Shown here in pieces: positions 27,103-35,665 of a stretch of 64,000 bases of DNA. The stretch is from JACKFB01 sp041389525 (GTDB taxonomy: Bacteria > Myxococcota_A > UBA9042 > PHBI01 > JACKFB01). Position numbers and translations under genes: made by a program. The DNA lies in NCBI GenBank assembly GCA_041389525.1, contig JAWKRR010000007.1, positions 115,522 to 179,521 on the forward strand. The letters are read 5' to 3'. A model generated the notes under the pieces. The model did not search any database, was not told the DNA's origin, and worked only from the letters and a program-made list of their open reading frames with translations. Position 1 is the stretch's first letter, and each line of letters starts with the position of its first letter.

Positions 27103-27609
27103 GTGCCCGAGCCGACCGACGGATTCTGGCTGCGCCGCGCCACCGACGGCATCCGCGCCACCGCCGAGGTCCTCTTCCCCGCCAACGATCTCGGCGCCCC
27201 CGACTGGCGCGGCGCCGACGTCGTCGCCCGCACCCGCCTCTGGCTCGGCGAGCTGCCCCCCGAGTCGCGCCGCCTCGTCACCCTGCTCTTCATCGCGACC
27301 GAGCTGCTGGCCCCCCTGACCGTCCCCAGCTTTGGCCGCTTCTCCCGCACCTCGCCGGAGCGCCGCCTCCGCGCCCTGCGCCGCTGGCGCGACTCGTGGT
27401 TTGTCCCCATCCGCTTCTTCGGCACAGCGCTCGAGGCGACCATGAAGATGATCTACCTCTCGCACCCCGCGTCCATGCGCTACATCGGCGCCTACAAGAC
27501 CGTCGCCCACCCCCACGACCCGCTCCAGCTCGAGGTGCGCCCCGACGCCCTGCGCTCGCGCCCGCCCTACACCATGCCCCCCGTCCAGGCCCGGAAAACC
27601 CAGCTATGA
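27103..27609 (+). CDS. Small subunit of a GMC-type dehydrogenase (gluconate 2-dehydrogenase subunit 3-like)
   Basis: 168 residues from the GTG at 27103, which has AGGAG about 6 nt upstream; the longer open frame to the left is not coding. The sequence is helical and contains the pattern VLFPANDLGAPDW at the start and SLSHPASMRYIGAY-like YLSHPASMRYIGAY near the end. This is the general look of the small subunit that accompanies membrane-associated GMC sugar dehydrogenases. No Tat signal is evident. It overlaps the GMC gene by 4 nt (ATGA), so the two subunits are made together. The family call is inferred mainly from partner and size. Confidence 0.68.
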   Translation: MPEPTDGFWLRRATDGIRATAEVLFPANDLGAPDWRGADVVARTRLWLGELPPESRRLVTLLFIATELLAPLTVPSFGRFSRTSPERRLRALRRWRDSWFVPIRFFGTALEATMKMIYLSHPASMRYIGAYKTVAHPHDPLQLEVRPDALRSRPPYTMPPVQARKTQL

Positions 27610-29108
27610 TCGAGGGATTCGACACGCTGCGGCAGGGCTTCAGCGTCGACTGCGACGTCGTGGTCGTCGGCTCAGGCGCCGCGGGGGCCGTCGCCGCCGC
27701 GAACTTCGCCGAAGCCGGCCTGAAGACCGTCGTCCTCGAGGCCGGCCCCGCGGTCGACCCCCGCGACATGACCCGCGACGGCCCGCGATTTCTGGCCCGC
27801 TACTACTGGGAAGGCGGCCTGCGCATGCTGCAAGGCAGCGCCCCCATCCCGACCATGCAGGGCCGCTGCCTGGGCGGCAGCACCGTGGTCAACTCCGCCA
27901 TCATGCTGCCCCTGCCTGGCTGGGTGCGCGAAGAGTGGGCGCGCGAGGAGAACCTGCCCTGGCTGCTGGACCCCGCCCTGGACCGCGCCTTCACCCGCGT
28001 CTTCGAGCGCTGCAAAGTCGGCCCCACTCCGCTGACCGTCATGGGCCGCCGAAACGAGCTGGCCCTCGAGGCGCTCGCCGCCGCCGGCATCCCCGCCGGC
28101 CCCCTTCCCCGCGCCGTCCACGGCTGCGAGGGCGCGGCCGACTGCATCACGGGCTGCGCAAGCGGCGCCAAGCAATCCGTCGACCGCGCCTACCTCCCCG
28201 ACGCCACCCGCGACGGCGCCCGCGTCATGACCTGCTCGCAGGTCGACCGCGTCCTCACCGAGGGCACCCGCGCCGTCGGCGTCAGCGGCTGGGTCACCGA
28301 CCCCAAGACCCACGAGCGCACGGCCCCCTTCACCGTCCGCGCCCCCCGCGTCATCCTCGCCGCGGGCGTCATGGCCAGCCCGGTCCTGCTGATCCGCTCA
28401 GGCATCCGCGGCCTCGTCGGCTCCACCCTCTACGCCCACATCGGCGCCGGCGCGATGGGCGTCATGGACGAGGTCGTCGACCCCTGGATCGGCGCTACCC
28501 AAGGCGTGGGAGCCATCAGCGCCGACATCCGCGGCCTCAAGTACGAGTCGCTCTGGGCCTCGACCAGCCTCATCGCCGGCCGCTGGGGAGACTTCGGCAG
28601 CCGCTACTACGAGCAAATCCAGGACCTCAAGCACACGACCATCGTCGTCGTCGTCTACCGCGGCGCAGTACACGGACACGTCAAAGCACGTCGAAACGGT
28701 CTGCCATCTATGAAGCTGACCATCCCGCAAAGCGAGATCGACGTGGTGATGCGCGGCCTGCATCCCGCGGTCGAGGGACTGATGAAGGTCGGCGCCCGCT
28801 ATGTCGGCACCAGCATCCACGGCCTGCCCAAGACCATGCGCACCCAAGCCGAGGTCGACACCATGCTGAGCGGCCGGGTGCGCGCCCGAGACATCCCGAT
28901 GACGGCAAACCACGTCTTCGGCTCCTGCCGCATGAGCGCCGACCCCAAGCGCGGCCCCGTCGACCCGGAGGGCCGCGTCCGCGGCGTCGACGGCCTCTGG
29001 GTGCTCGACACCAGCGTCTTCCCAAGCGGCAGCGCGGTGAACCCGCAGGCCACCTGCATGGCCGTCTCCGACCTGCTCTCCCGCCGCATCGCCGAGCTCC
29101 CCGCCTAA
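27606..29108 (+). CDS. GMC-family FAD-dependent oxidoreductase
   Basis: 500 residues. Dinucleotide-binding motif VVVGSGAAGAVAAA (about 19-32) followed by VVLEAG. GMC block GRCLGGSTVVNSAI (about 87-99). C-terminal block HVFGSCRMS, then DTSVFPSGSAVNPQAT with the catalytic His and Asn. Residues 174-184 hold Cys-X5-Cys-X3-Cys (CEGAADCITGC), the arrangement seen in Fe-S-containing sugar and polyol dehydrogenases that pass electrons to a cytochrome or quinone rather than to oxygen. With the small subunit just upstream this suggests a dehydrogenase, not an oxidase. Substrate not predictable. Its TAA stop lies in the terminal inverted repeat of the hairpin element that follows. Confidence 0.9.
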   Translation: MIEGFDTLRQGFSVDCDVVVVGSGAAGAVAAANFAEAGLKTVVLEAGPAVDPRDMTRDGPRFLARYYWEGGLRMLQGSAPIPTMQGRCLGGSTVVNSAIMLPLPGWVREEWAREENLPWLLDPALDRAFTRVFERCKVGPTPLTVMGRRNELALEALAAAGIPAGPLPRAVHGCEGAADCITGCASGAKQSVDRAYLPDATRDGARVMTCSQVDRVLTEGTRAVGVSGWVTDPKTHERTAPFTVRAPRVILAAGVMASPVLLIRSGIRGLVGSTLYAHIGAGAMGVMDEVVDPWIGATQGVGAISADIRGLKYESLWASTSLIAGRWGDFGSRYYEQIQDLKHTTIVVVVYRGAVHGHVKARRNGLPSMKLTIPQSEIDVVMRGLHPAVEGLMKVGARYVGTSIHGLPKTMRTQAEVDTMLSGRVRARDIPMTANHVFGSCRMSADPKRGPVDPEGRVRGVDGLWVLDTSVFPSGSAVNPQATCMAVSDLLSRRIAELPA

Positions 29109-29270
29109 GGAACTGGCCCAGAATAAATGCGGCAACTACGCAAGGAGGCGCCCCATCAACGCGTTCGCGAAACCCGAAGGTGTATCTGGATACTCCGAGG
29201 TTTCGAGGACGCGTTGATGGGGATGGATCCGCCGCGAAGATGTCGAGTTTATTTTGGGCCAATTCCTAAG
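29105..29270. mobile_element. MITE-like hairpin element, copy 1
   Basis: Terminal inverted repeats: CTAAGGAACTGGCCCAG at the left, and CTTAGGAATTGGCCCAA when the right end is read on the minus strand. Inside is a long imperfect palindrome with arms CCCATCAACGCGT and ACGCGTTGATGGG. The element lies exactly between two convergent genes. Its left end gives the TAA stop of the GMC gene and its right end the TAG stop of the FG-GAP gene. It is identical to copy 2 (55041-55209) over the first 150 bases or so. The hairpin with AATAAA/TTTATT edges could also act as a two-way terminator. No transposase gene is in the window. Confidence 0.72.
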
Positions 29271-31335
29271 GCAGCCGAGCCGACATCGCCGCGCTGACCA
29301 GCGCCAAGTCGGCCGGCCCGACCACCCCGTCCGCGTCGACGTCGGCGGCCATGCTCTCCGGCCCCTTCACCAGCCCCTGGGCCTTCGCCACCAGGTGCAG
29401 GTCAGCGGCGTCGACCCGCCCGTCCGCGTTGACGTCGGCGGCCCGCGGCGCCTTGACGACCAGCCGCTGACCGGCCGCCACGTCGTCCAACCGCGTCACC
29501 TGCCCCCGCGACCACCGAATCTCCAGCCGGTCCACCCACCCCGCGCCCGCCAGCCCGAAGTGCGCCATCGCCTCCGACGTCGCCAGGTAGCTCGGCGCCC
29601 CGTTGATGATGCGCGTGACCACCCGCCCCCCGAAGTACGCCGTCACCTCCGCGCCATACCCCTCGGGCGCCAAGCTAGCCCGCGAGCGTGTGTCCAGCCG
29701 GACCTGCAGCCAGCCCCCCGCCCGCGCCGTCCGATTCTCGTAGTAGTGCAGCGGCCCGCTGTTGCTGCTGATGACGAGATCCATGTCCCCGTCGCCGTCC
29801 GCGTCCAGCGCCGCGATCGCCCGCCCCTGCCCGGTGTGCTCAAGCCCCGCCCAGGCCGCCACCTCCGCGAAGCGCCCCCCGCCCTGGTTGCGAAACAGCT
29901 TCGCCCGCTCGTTGACCCACTGCCCGCTCGGCGTGGGGCTGGGCCGCCCGTTCACCTCCACCAGGTCCAGCCACCCGTCCTGGTCCAGGTCCACCGCCAC
30001 CGCCCCCCACCCCCAGCCGCCATCGTTGACGCCGGCGGCCCGCGAGAGCTCCTCGTAGTGATGGCTGCCCAGATTCCGGTACAGCATGTTCCCGGTGTTC
30101 TTTCCGACTGGCGGGTTGTCCTGGTGCACAGAGGTCACGTACCAATCCAGCCGCCCGTCGCCGTCGAAATCCCCGATGGCCTGCCCCATCCCGTTGTCGT
30201 CCAGCCCCAACCCGGCGGCCAGCGTGCGGTCTTTGAACTTCCCGCCGCCCATGTTCTGAAAGTAGCGGCTGGTCTCAAAATCGCCCGCCAGCAGCAGCTC
30301 GGGATACAGATCCCCGTCCATGTCCGCGAAGGCCGGCTGAAAGCCCCAGGTCCCGTCGACCACCGCGCCCACGGTGCTGGCCGTCACGTCGGTGAACCCC
30401 GCCGCGCCGTCGTTTCGGAACATGCGGTTGCCCAGCGCGGCCCCGGGAGCGATCGCCCACCACGACGCGACGAAGAGGTCCAGGTCGCCGTCCAGATCGT
30501 AGTCGCCGAAGGCCGCCCCGCTGGGAGACGGCACACCCGCGACCAGATAATCCAGCCTGAGCTCGGCGGTGCGATCCTCGAAGCGGGCGCCCCCCATGTT
30601 CCGGTAGAGCCGCTGCCCGCCGTTCTGCGCGGACTGCCCCGCTGCGCCGTAGCCCGTCACGAAGAGGTCCACGAAGCCGTCGCCGTCCACGTCCGCCGCC
30701 GCCGCCCCGGCCGCGCAGCCCCCCTGCGCCAGCCCCCAGGCCGCCGCCTGATCGACGAAAACCCCCTTGCCGTTGTTGATAAAAAGGCGGTCCGGCTCGC
30801 CCCCTCCGCCCGCCGCGTACACGTCGGGGTGGCCGTCGCGATCGAAGTCAGCGACCGCCAGCGCCCCGTGCATCCACCACTGCCCACCGGGGTAGGTGAT
30901 GGGGTCGGGCTGGTTGTAGCTGACCAGCCGCGCGCGCCCGTCGCGCCGAGACAGCAGCACCCGCCCCTGCTCCAGGCACGCCGGGCCGGGGCAGGTCGCC
31001 GCGCACGCGTCGGGGCAGCCGTCGGCGTCCAGGTCCCGCGCAGGATCCAGCGGTATCCCCTGCGCCAGATGCAGCGCGGTGAGCACGTCGGCGGTCCCCA
31101 GCACGCCGTCGCAGTCCAGGTCCGACGCGGCCGGCTCCGCCTGACAGACCGGGGGCGCCAGCCCGGCCCGCGCGTGGCTCACCGCCGCCCGCAAGCACAG
31201 CGCGTCGGCCACGTCGACGCGGAAGTTCCCATCCACGTCGCCGAACCAGGGCCCGCACGCCGCCCGCGCGGCGCCCGCCGAGGCCGCCCAGACACCAGCG
31301 AACACGAAGAGGGAGGTCGCGACGCGCTTCAGCAC
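29266..31335 (-). CDS. Secreted FG-GAP/VCBS repeat protein with dockerin-like and ASPIC/UnbV domains
   Basis: 689 residues from a GTG at 31335; this start gives a clean signal peptide ending near GAARAA. Two dockerin-type EF-hand-like repeats (DVDGNFRVDVADAL, DLDCDGVLGTADVL) lie at about 33-95. Seven or so FG-GAP blades follow, with calcium motifs such as DFDRDGHPDVY, DVDGDGFVDLF and DYDLDGDLDLF (about 150-520). Then comes an ASPIC/UnbV-type domain (GYGAEVTAYFGG to DRLEIRWSRGQ) and two more dockerin-like repeats at the C-terminus. Probably an extracellular calcium-binding propeller involved in adhesion or polysaccharide contact. No enzyme motif. The stop codon is within hairpin element copy 1. 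Confidence 0.88.
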   Translation of the reverse strand: MLKRVATSLFVFAGVWAASAGAARAACGPWFGDVDGNFRVDVADALCLRAAVSHARAGLAPPVCQAEPAASDLDCDGVLGTADVLTALHLAQGIPLDPARDLDADGCPDACAATCPGPACLEQGRVLLSRRDGRARLVSYNQPDPITYPGGQWWMHGALAVADFDRDGHPDVYAAGGGGEPDRLFINNGKGVFVDQAAAWGLAQGGCAAGAAAADVDGDGFVDLFVTGYGAAGQSAQNGGQRLYRNMGGARFEDRTAELRLDYLVAGVPSPSGAAFGDYDLDGDLDLFVASWWAIAPGAALGNRMFRNDGAAGFTDVTASTVGAVVDGTWGFQPAFADMDGDLYPELLLAGDFETSRYFQNMGGGKFKDRTLAAGLGLDDNGMGQAIGDFDGDGRLDWYVTSVHQDNPPVGKNTGNMLYRNLGSHHYEELSRAAGVNDGGWGWGAVAVDLDQDGWLDLVEVNGRPSPTPSGQWVNERAKLFRNQGGGRFAEVAAWAGLEHTGQGRAIAALDADGDGDMDLVISSNSGPLHYYENRTARAGGWLQVRLDTRSRASLAPEGYGAEVTAYFGGRVVTRIINGAPSYLATSEAMAHFGLAGAGWVDRLEIRWSRGQVTRLDDVAAGQRLVVKAPRAADVNADGRVDAADLHLVAKAQGLVKGPESMAADVDADGVVGPADLALVSAAMSARLP

Positions 31336-31473
31336 ACGAGGCTCGGGGTGCGGGTGGGGTGCCAGCGGGGTGCGCCTCAATATAAGACGCGGCTTCGGGC
31401 GGCGCCACGGGCGCACCGAGCGCGCTGAGACCAGCCTTTGACAGTGGGCGCGGGGCGCTCCTACCATCCGCCC

Positions 31474-32841
31474 ATGCTCAGCGGCCTCAAAGCACGTCTC
31501 GTCATCGCGGCCCTCGGTCTTCTGGGCAGCGCGCCCGCCCTGGCGCAGCAGCAGCTTGTGATTCCGCCTGGGCAGGAGCGGCTGCTGGGCGCGATGGTGG
31601 GCCAGGGCGACGTCGAGCTCGCGGGCTGCCGGATGCGCCGCGCCGCGGTGCAGAAGGGCTACGTCGTGGTCGAGTACGGCTGCCCCGGCTCGGACGCGGC
31701 CGTGCGTTTGGTGCTCTACCCGCCGACCTACACGGGCGAGGTCGCCGCCCGCACCGAGAAGTTCGCGCTGGCCGCCGCACCGGGCACGACCCTGCCAGCC
31801 GGCCTCGCCGACGCGGTCGCCGAGCGCATCAAGAAGGGCGAGCGCCGCTGGTACTGGCTGGAGGTCCAGGGCGAGATCGGGGCGAACGCGCCGATCGAGC
31901 CCACCGCCCCCCTGCCGCCCGAGAAGGCCCCCGACGGTGCGGAGCTCGACCCCGAGCTCGTCGCGCTGTTTGAGCGCGGGCTGAAGCTCTACAGCGAGAA
32001 GCGCCACGGCGAGGCGCTGGCGCTCTTTCTGGACCTCGCCGCGAAGAACCCGCGCTTCGGCGGCACCCTGGGCATGGTCGTCGCCAACCTCGCCCCGACC
32101 CACCCGGACGCCGAGGGGGTCGCGGCCTACACGGACAAGGCCGACGCCGCGCCCGACGACCTGCTGGCCCAGTTCGTCGCCGGCGTCGCGGCGCACTACT
32201 CGGCGCACTACACCGCGCGCACGCCCGAGCAGAAGCGCGCCCTCTACGAGACCTCGATCCGCTACCTCGAGCGCACCCGCCCCGCCTTCGACTTCGAGCC
32301 CCGCACCTTCATCTACCTGGGCGTCAGCCACTACCGCCTGGGCCACCAGGAGCAGGCCGAGGCCCTCATCGAGCAGGCCGTCACCATCGGCGACCAGGAC
32401 CCCGACGCCTACTACTGCCGCGCCGAGATCATGCACCGCACCAACACCCAGCGAGCGCTCTCGGACCTGGATAAATACCTCGAGATGACCGAGAAGTTCC
32501 GCGCTGCGGGAGGCTGGGTCGCCGACACCAAGGTCGCGCGCGTGAAGGCCATGCAGGCCCACCTGCGCCGGGTCGAGGCCGGCGAGGAGAAGCTGGTCGA
32601 CATCTTCGACCCGCTGGCCTCCGACACGCCGACCGGCGAGCAGGCGCTGGGTGCTCAGCCTGAAGCCGCCGCCGCCATCGCCGAGCCGCCGCCGCTGCCG
32701 GCCCAGCCCCTGCCCGTCGAGGTCCTCGTCCGCTCGCCCGAGCGCTACGGCCAGCTCGTGCTGCTCGCCGCCCTCGGCTTCGGCCTCATCTTGGGCACCG
32801 GCGCGTGGCTGTGGCGCCGCAGGGGAGCGCGCCCGTCGTGA
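31474..32841 (+). CDS. Membrane-anchored TPR protein (pair B)
   Basis: 455 residues from the ATG at 31474. Signal peptide ending APALAQ, a beta-rich domain (about 25-125), then TPR-like helical repeats (about 160-380) such as FERGLKLYSEKRHGEALALF, LAQFVAGVAAHYSAHY and DPDAYYCRAEIMHRTN. One transmembrane helix near the C-terminus (about 428-448) is followed by RRRGAR. The body is therefore periplasmic with a C-terminal anchor. The last TPR block and the anchor closely resemble those of the protein at 57197. The stop overlaps the GTG of the GT-C-like gene by 4 nt, so the pair is coupled and the products probably form a complex. Confidence 0.83.
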   Translation: MLSGLKARLVIAALGLLGSAPALAQQQLVIPPGQERLLGAMVGQGDVELAGCRMRRAAVQKGYVVVEYGCPGSDAAVRLVLYPPTYTGEVAARTEKFALAAAPGTTLPAGLADAVAERIKKGERRWYWLEVQGEIGANAPIEPTAPLPPEKAPDGAELDPELVALFERGLKLYSEKRHGEALALFLDLAAKNPRFGGTLGMVVANLAPTHPDAEGVAAYTDKADAAPDDLLAQFVAGVAAHYSAHYTARTPEQKRALYETSIRYLERTRPAFDFEPRTFIYLGVSHYRLGHQEQAEALIEQAVTIGDQDPDAYYCRAEIMHRTNTQRALSDLDKYLEMTEKFRAAGGWVADTKVARVKAMQAHLRRVEAGEEKLVDIFDPLASDTPTGEQALGAQPEAAAAIAEPPPLPAQPLPVEVLVRSPERYGQLVLLAALGFGLILGTGAWLWRRRGARPS

Positions 32842-34466
32842 GCGCCGCCTCGGGCGCCCTCGAAGCCACCGAGGCCCTCATCGCCCTGGTCTTGCTCGGG
32901 ATCTCGGTCTGGGCCGCCGCCTTCGCCCTGCGCCGCAGCGCCAGCGTCCTCACCGACGCCGGCACCAGCGCCCTGCGCCTGACCCTGCTCGCCCTCGGCG
33001 TCGGCGTGGCCCTGCGCCTGCTCGCCCCGCCGCTGCTGGCCACCATCTTCATCGGCTACAAGCAGACCGCCCAGGCCGCCACGCTGCTGCCGATCTCCCA
33101 CTACGGCGTCGGCTCCCAGGCGCTCTACCACGCGCTCTTCGCCCTCTTCCCCGTCGACCACCGCGTCCTCATCGCGGCCAACACCTGCCTCGGCATCCTG
33201 ACCATGCCCCTGGCCGCCGCCCTCGCCGCCCGCCTGCACCGCGACCCCCGCGCCGCCACGGTCATGGCCTGGCTCGTCGCGCTGACCCCGCTCTTCATCC
33301 GCAACGACACCAGCGAGGCCAACAACGTCCCGGCCCTCTTCTGGCTCTTCGGCGGCCTCCTCCTCCTCGAGCAGCACCTCGCCACCCGCCGCCCCTTCCC
33401 CCTCCTCCTCGCCACGCCCCTGCTGGCCCTCGCCGCCATCGCCCGCCCCGAGATGCCGCTGGTCGTCGTGGCCACCGCCCTGGCCGTCCTCGTCAGCGCC
33501 CGCGCCCGCCCGAGGTGGCCACTTTTGTCAGTCGCCGCCTGCCTGTTCGCCGCCGCCATCACCCCCCACGTCCTCCACATCGTCGGCGCCATCACCACCC
33601 TGCGCAGCGCCGACAGCCTCCCCGGCATCGAGAGCGCCGAGCTCGCCCGCCTCCCCAAGCGCCTGCTCACCCTGGCGACCCCGCTCAAGCTCTCCCTCTT
33701 CCCCCTCGGCGTCACCGCCGCCGCCGCCCTCGCCCTCGTCCTCCCCGGCGCCGCCCCCCGCCGCGTCGCCTGGGCCCTCGCCCTCGCCGCCGTCATCGCC
33801 CTCGCCATCACCGCCCTGGACCTCGACCACGCCAACATGGCCCGCGTCCACGTCCCGGCCGCCCTCCTGCTCACCCTCATCGCCGCCGGCGCCCTCGCCA
33901 CCGTCGCCGGCCACATCCCGCGCCCGGCCCTCCGCGGCCTCCCCCTCGCCCTGGTCCTGGCCACCGCCCTCCCCTCGGTCGCCACCCTCTGGGCCCCCAC
34001 CAACGAGGCCGCCGAGGAGCGCCTCATCCAAGCCGCCGAAGCCGCCCTCCCCGACGGCGAGTTCCTGCTGCTCCGCCCCGGCTCCGAAGACGGCCGCAAA
34101 CGTCCCCAGAGCCGCTTCACGCACTACCACTTCCCCGACTACCTCTTCCTACCGCCCGCCCGCGACGCCATGGTCCGCCCCCTCTCGGGCTTCATCCAGG
34201 CCCCCGATTTCTTCGTCCCCACCTGGTTTTTTCGCGGCATGCGCTGCTACGCCGACTTCCGCCCCCGCGGCGAACCCCCGCCCCCCGGCAGCGACGAGCT
34301 CCCCGCCTGCCGCGCCATGGCCGAGCGCTTCCACCTCGACCCGGTCATCGAGTGGGAGCTCCCCAACGCCGGCGACGTCTGGATCGACTACTACGGCGAC
34401 GCACCCACCCTGACGGTCGGCCTCTACCGCGTCTCCCCCCTCGACAGCCCCGCCGAAAGGCCATAA
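32838..34466 (+). CDS. Polytopic GT-C-like membrane protein (pair B)
   Basis: 542 residues from the GTG at 32838. It has about ten transmembrane helices in residues 10-390 and a soluble C-terminal tail. Landmarks are GYKQTAQAATLLPISHYG in the first loop, FPVDHRVLIAAN, RNDTSEANN, and the tail HFPDYLF, RCYADFRP, ELPAC, LTVGLYR. The same landmarks in the same order occur in the protein at 58894. The fold resembles lipid-linked-sugar GT-C transferases but the family is not one I can name. It lacks the exported N-terminal domain that proteins A and C carry. It is the second gene of a coupled pair with the TPR protein. Confidence 0.78.
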   Translation: MSAASGALEATEALIALVLLGISVWAAAFALRRSASVLTDAGTSALRLTLLALGVGVALRLLAPPLLATIFIGYKQTAQAATLLPISHYGVGSQALYHALFALFPVDHRVLIAANTCLGILTMPLAAALAARLHRDPRAATVMAWLVALTPLFIRNDTSEANNVPALFWLFGGLLLLEQHLATRRPFPLLLATPLLALAAIARPEMPLVVVATALAVLVSARARPRWPLLSVAACLFAAAITPHVLHIVGAITTLRSADSLPGIESAELARLPKRLLTLATPLKLSLFPLGVTAAAALALVLPGAAPRRVAWALALAAVIALAITALDLDHANMARVHVPAALLLTLIAAGALATVAGHIPRPALRGLPLALVLATALPSVATLWAPTNEAAEERLIQAAEAALPDGEFLLLRPGSEDGRKRPQSRFTHYHFPDYLFLPPARDAMVRPLSGFIQAPDFFVPTWFFRGMRCYADFRPRGEPPPPGSDELPACRAMAERFHLDPVIEWELPNAGDVWIDYYGDAPTLTVGLYRVSPLDSPAERP

Positions 34467-34508
34467 TCCCTCCCCCAGCGTGCCGCGAACCCACCCCGGA
34501 GAGCCCCC

Positions 34509-34862
34509 ATGCCCCGCGCCATCCTCGACGAAGCCCAGATCCACCCCGCCATCCGCGAGACGGTCGCCAACAACCGCCGCGAGATCGTCGACAGCGTCCA
34601 GGCGGCCATCGCCAAGCACGACATCGTCGTCGTCGGCATGGGCATCAACCCGGTCCCCAAGAAGGCCCGCAAGCTGCTGGACGCCCGCAAGATCGCCTAC
34701 CACTACATGGAGTACGGCAGCTATCTGTCGGAATGGCGCCGCCGCAACGCCCTGAAGATGTGGACCGGCTGGCCGACCTTCCCGATGATCTTCCACAAGG
34801 GCGTCTTCATCGGGGGAGCGGCCGACCTCGAGAAGCTGCTCCAGTCCGGCGAGATCTCGTAG
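34509..34862 (+). CDS. Glutaredoxin-fold protein without cysteines
   Basis: 117 residues, ATG start. The sequence follows monothiol glutaredoxins: a strand IVVVGMG, a helix KKARKLLD, then YHYMEYGSYLSEWRRRNALKMW, the cis-proline loop WPTFPMIF and the glutathione-binding GGAADLEKL. At the place of the CGFS or CPYC active site it reads NPVP, and there is no cysteine anywhere in the protein. It therefore cannot do thiol exchange or hold an Fe-S cluster in the usual way. It may retain glutathione or protein binding. It starts 42 nt after the GT-C gene on the same strand and could be in the same transcript. Confidence 0.82.
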   Translation: MPRAILDEAQIHPAIRETVANNRREIVDSVQAAIAKHDIVVVGMGINPVPKKARKLLDARKIAYHYMEYGSYLSEWRRRNALKMWTGWPTFPMIFHKGVFIGGAADLEKLLQSGEIS

Positions 34863-34923
34863 ATCCGTGGGTTCGGGTCGGTGTCCGCGGTCCCGGAGCT
34901 GAGGCGGCTGCTGGGCCGTCGTT

Positions 34924-35627
34924 AACCACGGAGACACGGAGGACACGGAGGGGCACGGAGCCGGCACTCAAAACGCCCTCCTCCGTGTCTCCGTGTCTCC
35001 GTGTCTCCGTGGTAAAAAACCGCCCTCCAGCCGCCTCCGCCCGATGACCGAGGCGCGGACGGCGTCGTGAATCAACCACGGAGACACGGAGGACACGGAG
35101 GGGCACGGAGCCGGCACTAAAAATCCCCTCCTCCGTGCTCCTCCGTGTCTCCGTGTCTCCGTGGTAAAAAAACCGCCCTCCCAAGCCGCCTCCGCCCCAT
35201 GACCGAGGCGCGGACGGCGTCGTGAATCAACCACGGAGACACGGAGGACACGGAGGGGCACGGAGCCGGCACTAAAAATCCCCTCCTCCGTGCTCCTCCG
35301 TGTCTCCGTGTCTCCGTGGTAAAAACCGCCCTCCAAGCCGCCTCCGCCCGATGACCGAGGCGCGGACGGCGTCGTGAATCAACCACGGAGACACTGAGGA
35401 CACGGAGGGGCACGGAGCCGGCACTAAAAATCCCCTCCTCCGTGCTCCTCCGTGTCTCCGTGTCTCCGTGGTAAAAAACCGCCCTCCCAAGCCGCCTCCG
35501 CCCCATGACCGAGGCGCGGACGGCGTCGTGAATCAACCACGGAGACACCGAGACACGGAGCCGGCACTCAGACCGCCCTCCTCCGTGTCTCCGTGGTAAA
35601 AAAACCACCCTCCCAAGCCGCCTCCCC
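34924..35627. repeat. Tandem array of about 150-bp palindromic repeat (five units)
   Basis: Units begin with AACCACGGAGACAC at about 34924, 35074, 35229, 35381 and 35535, so the period is 150-155 bp. Each unit is an imperfect palindrome with CCACGGAGACACGGAG on one side and CTCCGTGTCTCCGTGG on the other. A GC-rich spacer CCGCCTCCGCCC and the sequence GACGGCGTCGTGAATC join the units. Open frames across it exist only because the repeat lacks stops in several frames; they are not genes. The 803-nt gap from 34863 to 35665 is almost entirely this array. The same family occurs in opposite orientation at 43809-44222. Confidence 0.85.
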
Positions 35628-35665
35628 CTGCGCGCGTCAGCAGCCACGGCCCCTCCACCCCGCCA

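Noticed and set aside
28708..29262. Short frames with a shared peptide in the hairpin elements (also 54905-55201 and 55063-55434)
   Set aside because: The peptide is shared only because the DNA repeat is shared. There is no ribosome site or codon bias, and changes between copies follow the stem, not codon positions.
31336..32562. Upstream extension of the FG-GAP gene frame
   Set aside because: It runs antisense through the TPR gene. The GTG at 31335 gives a proper signal peptide.
34807..35647. Several overlapping open frames with ETRRHGDTE and SVSSVSPWL peptides
   Set aside because: They are translations of the tandem CCACGGAGACACGGAG repeat, which lacks stops in several frames. The same peptides appear at 43814-44632 from the other array.
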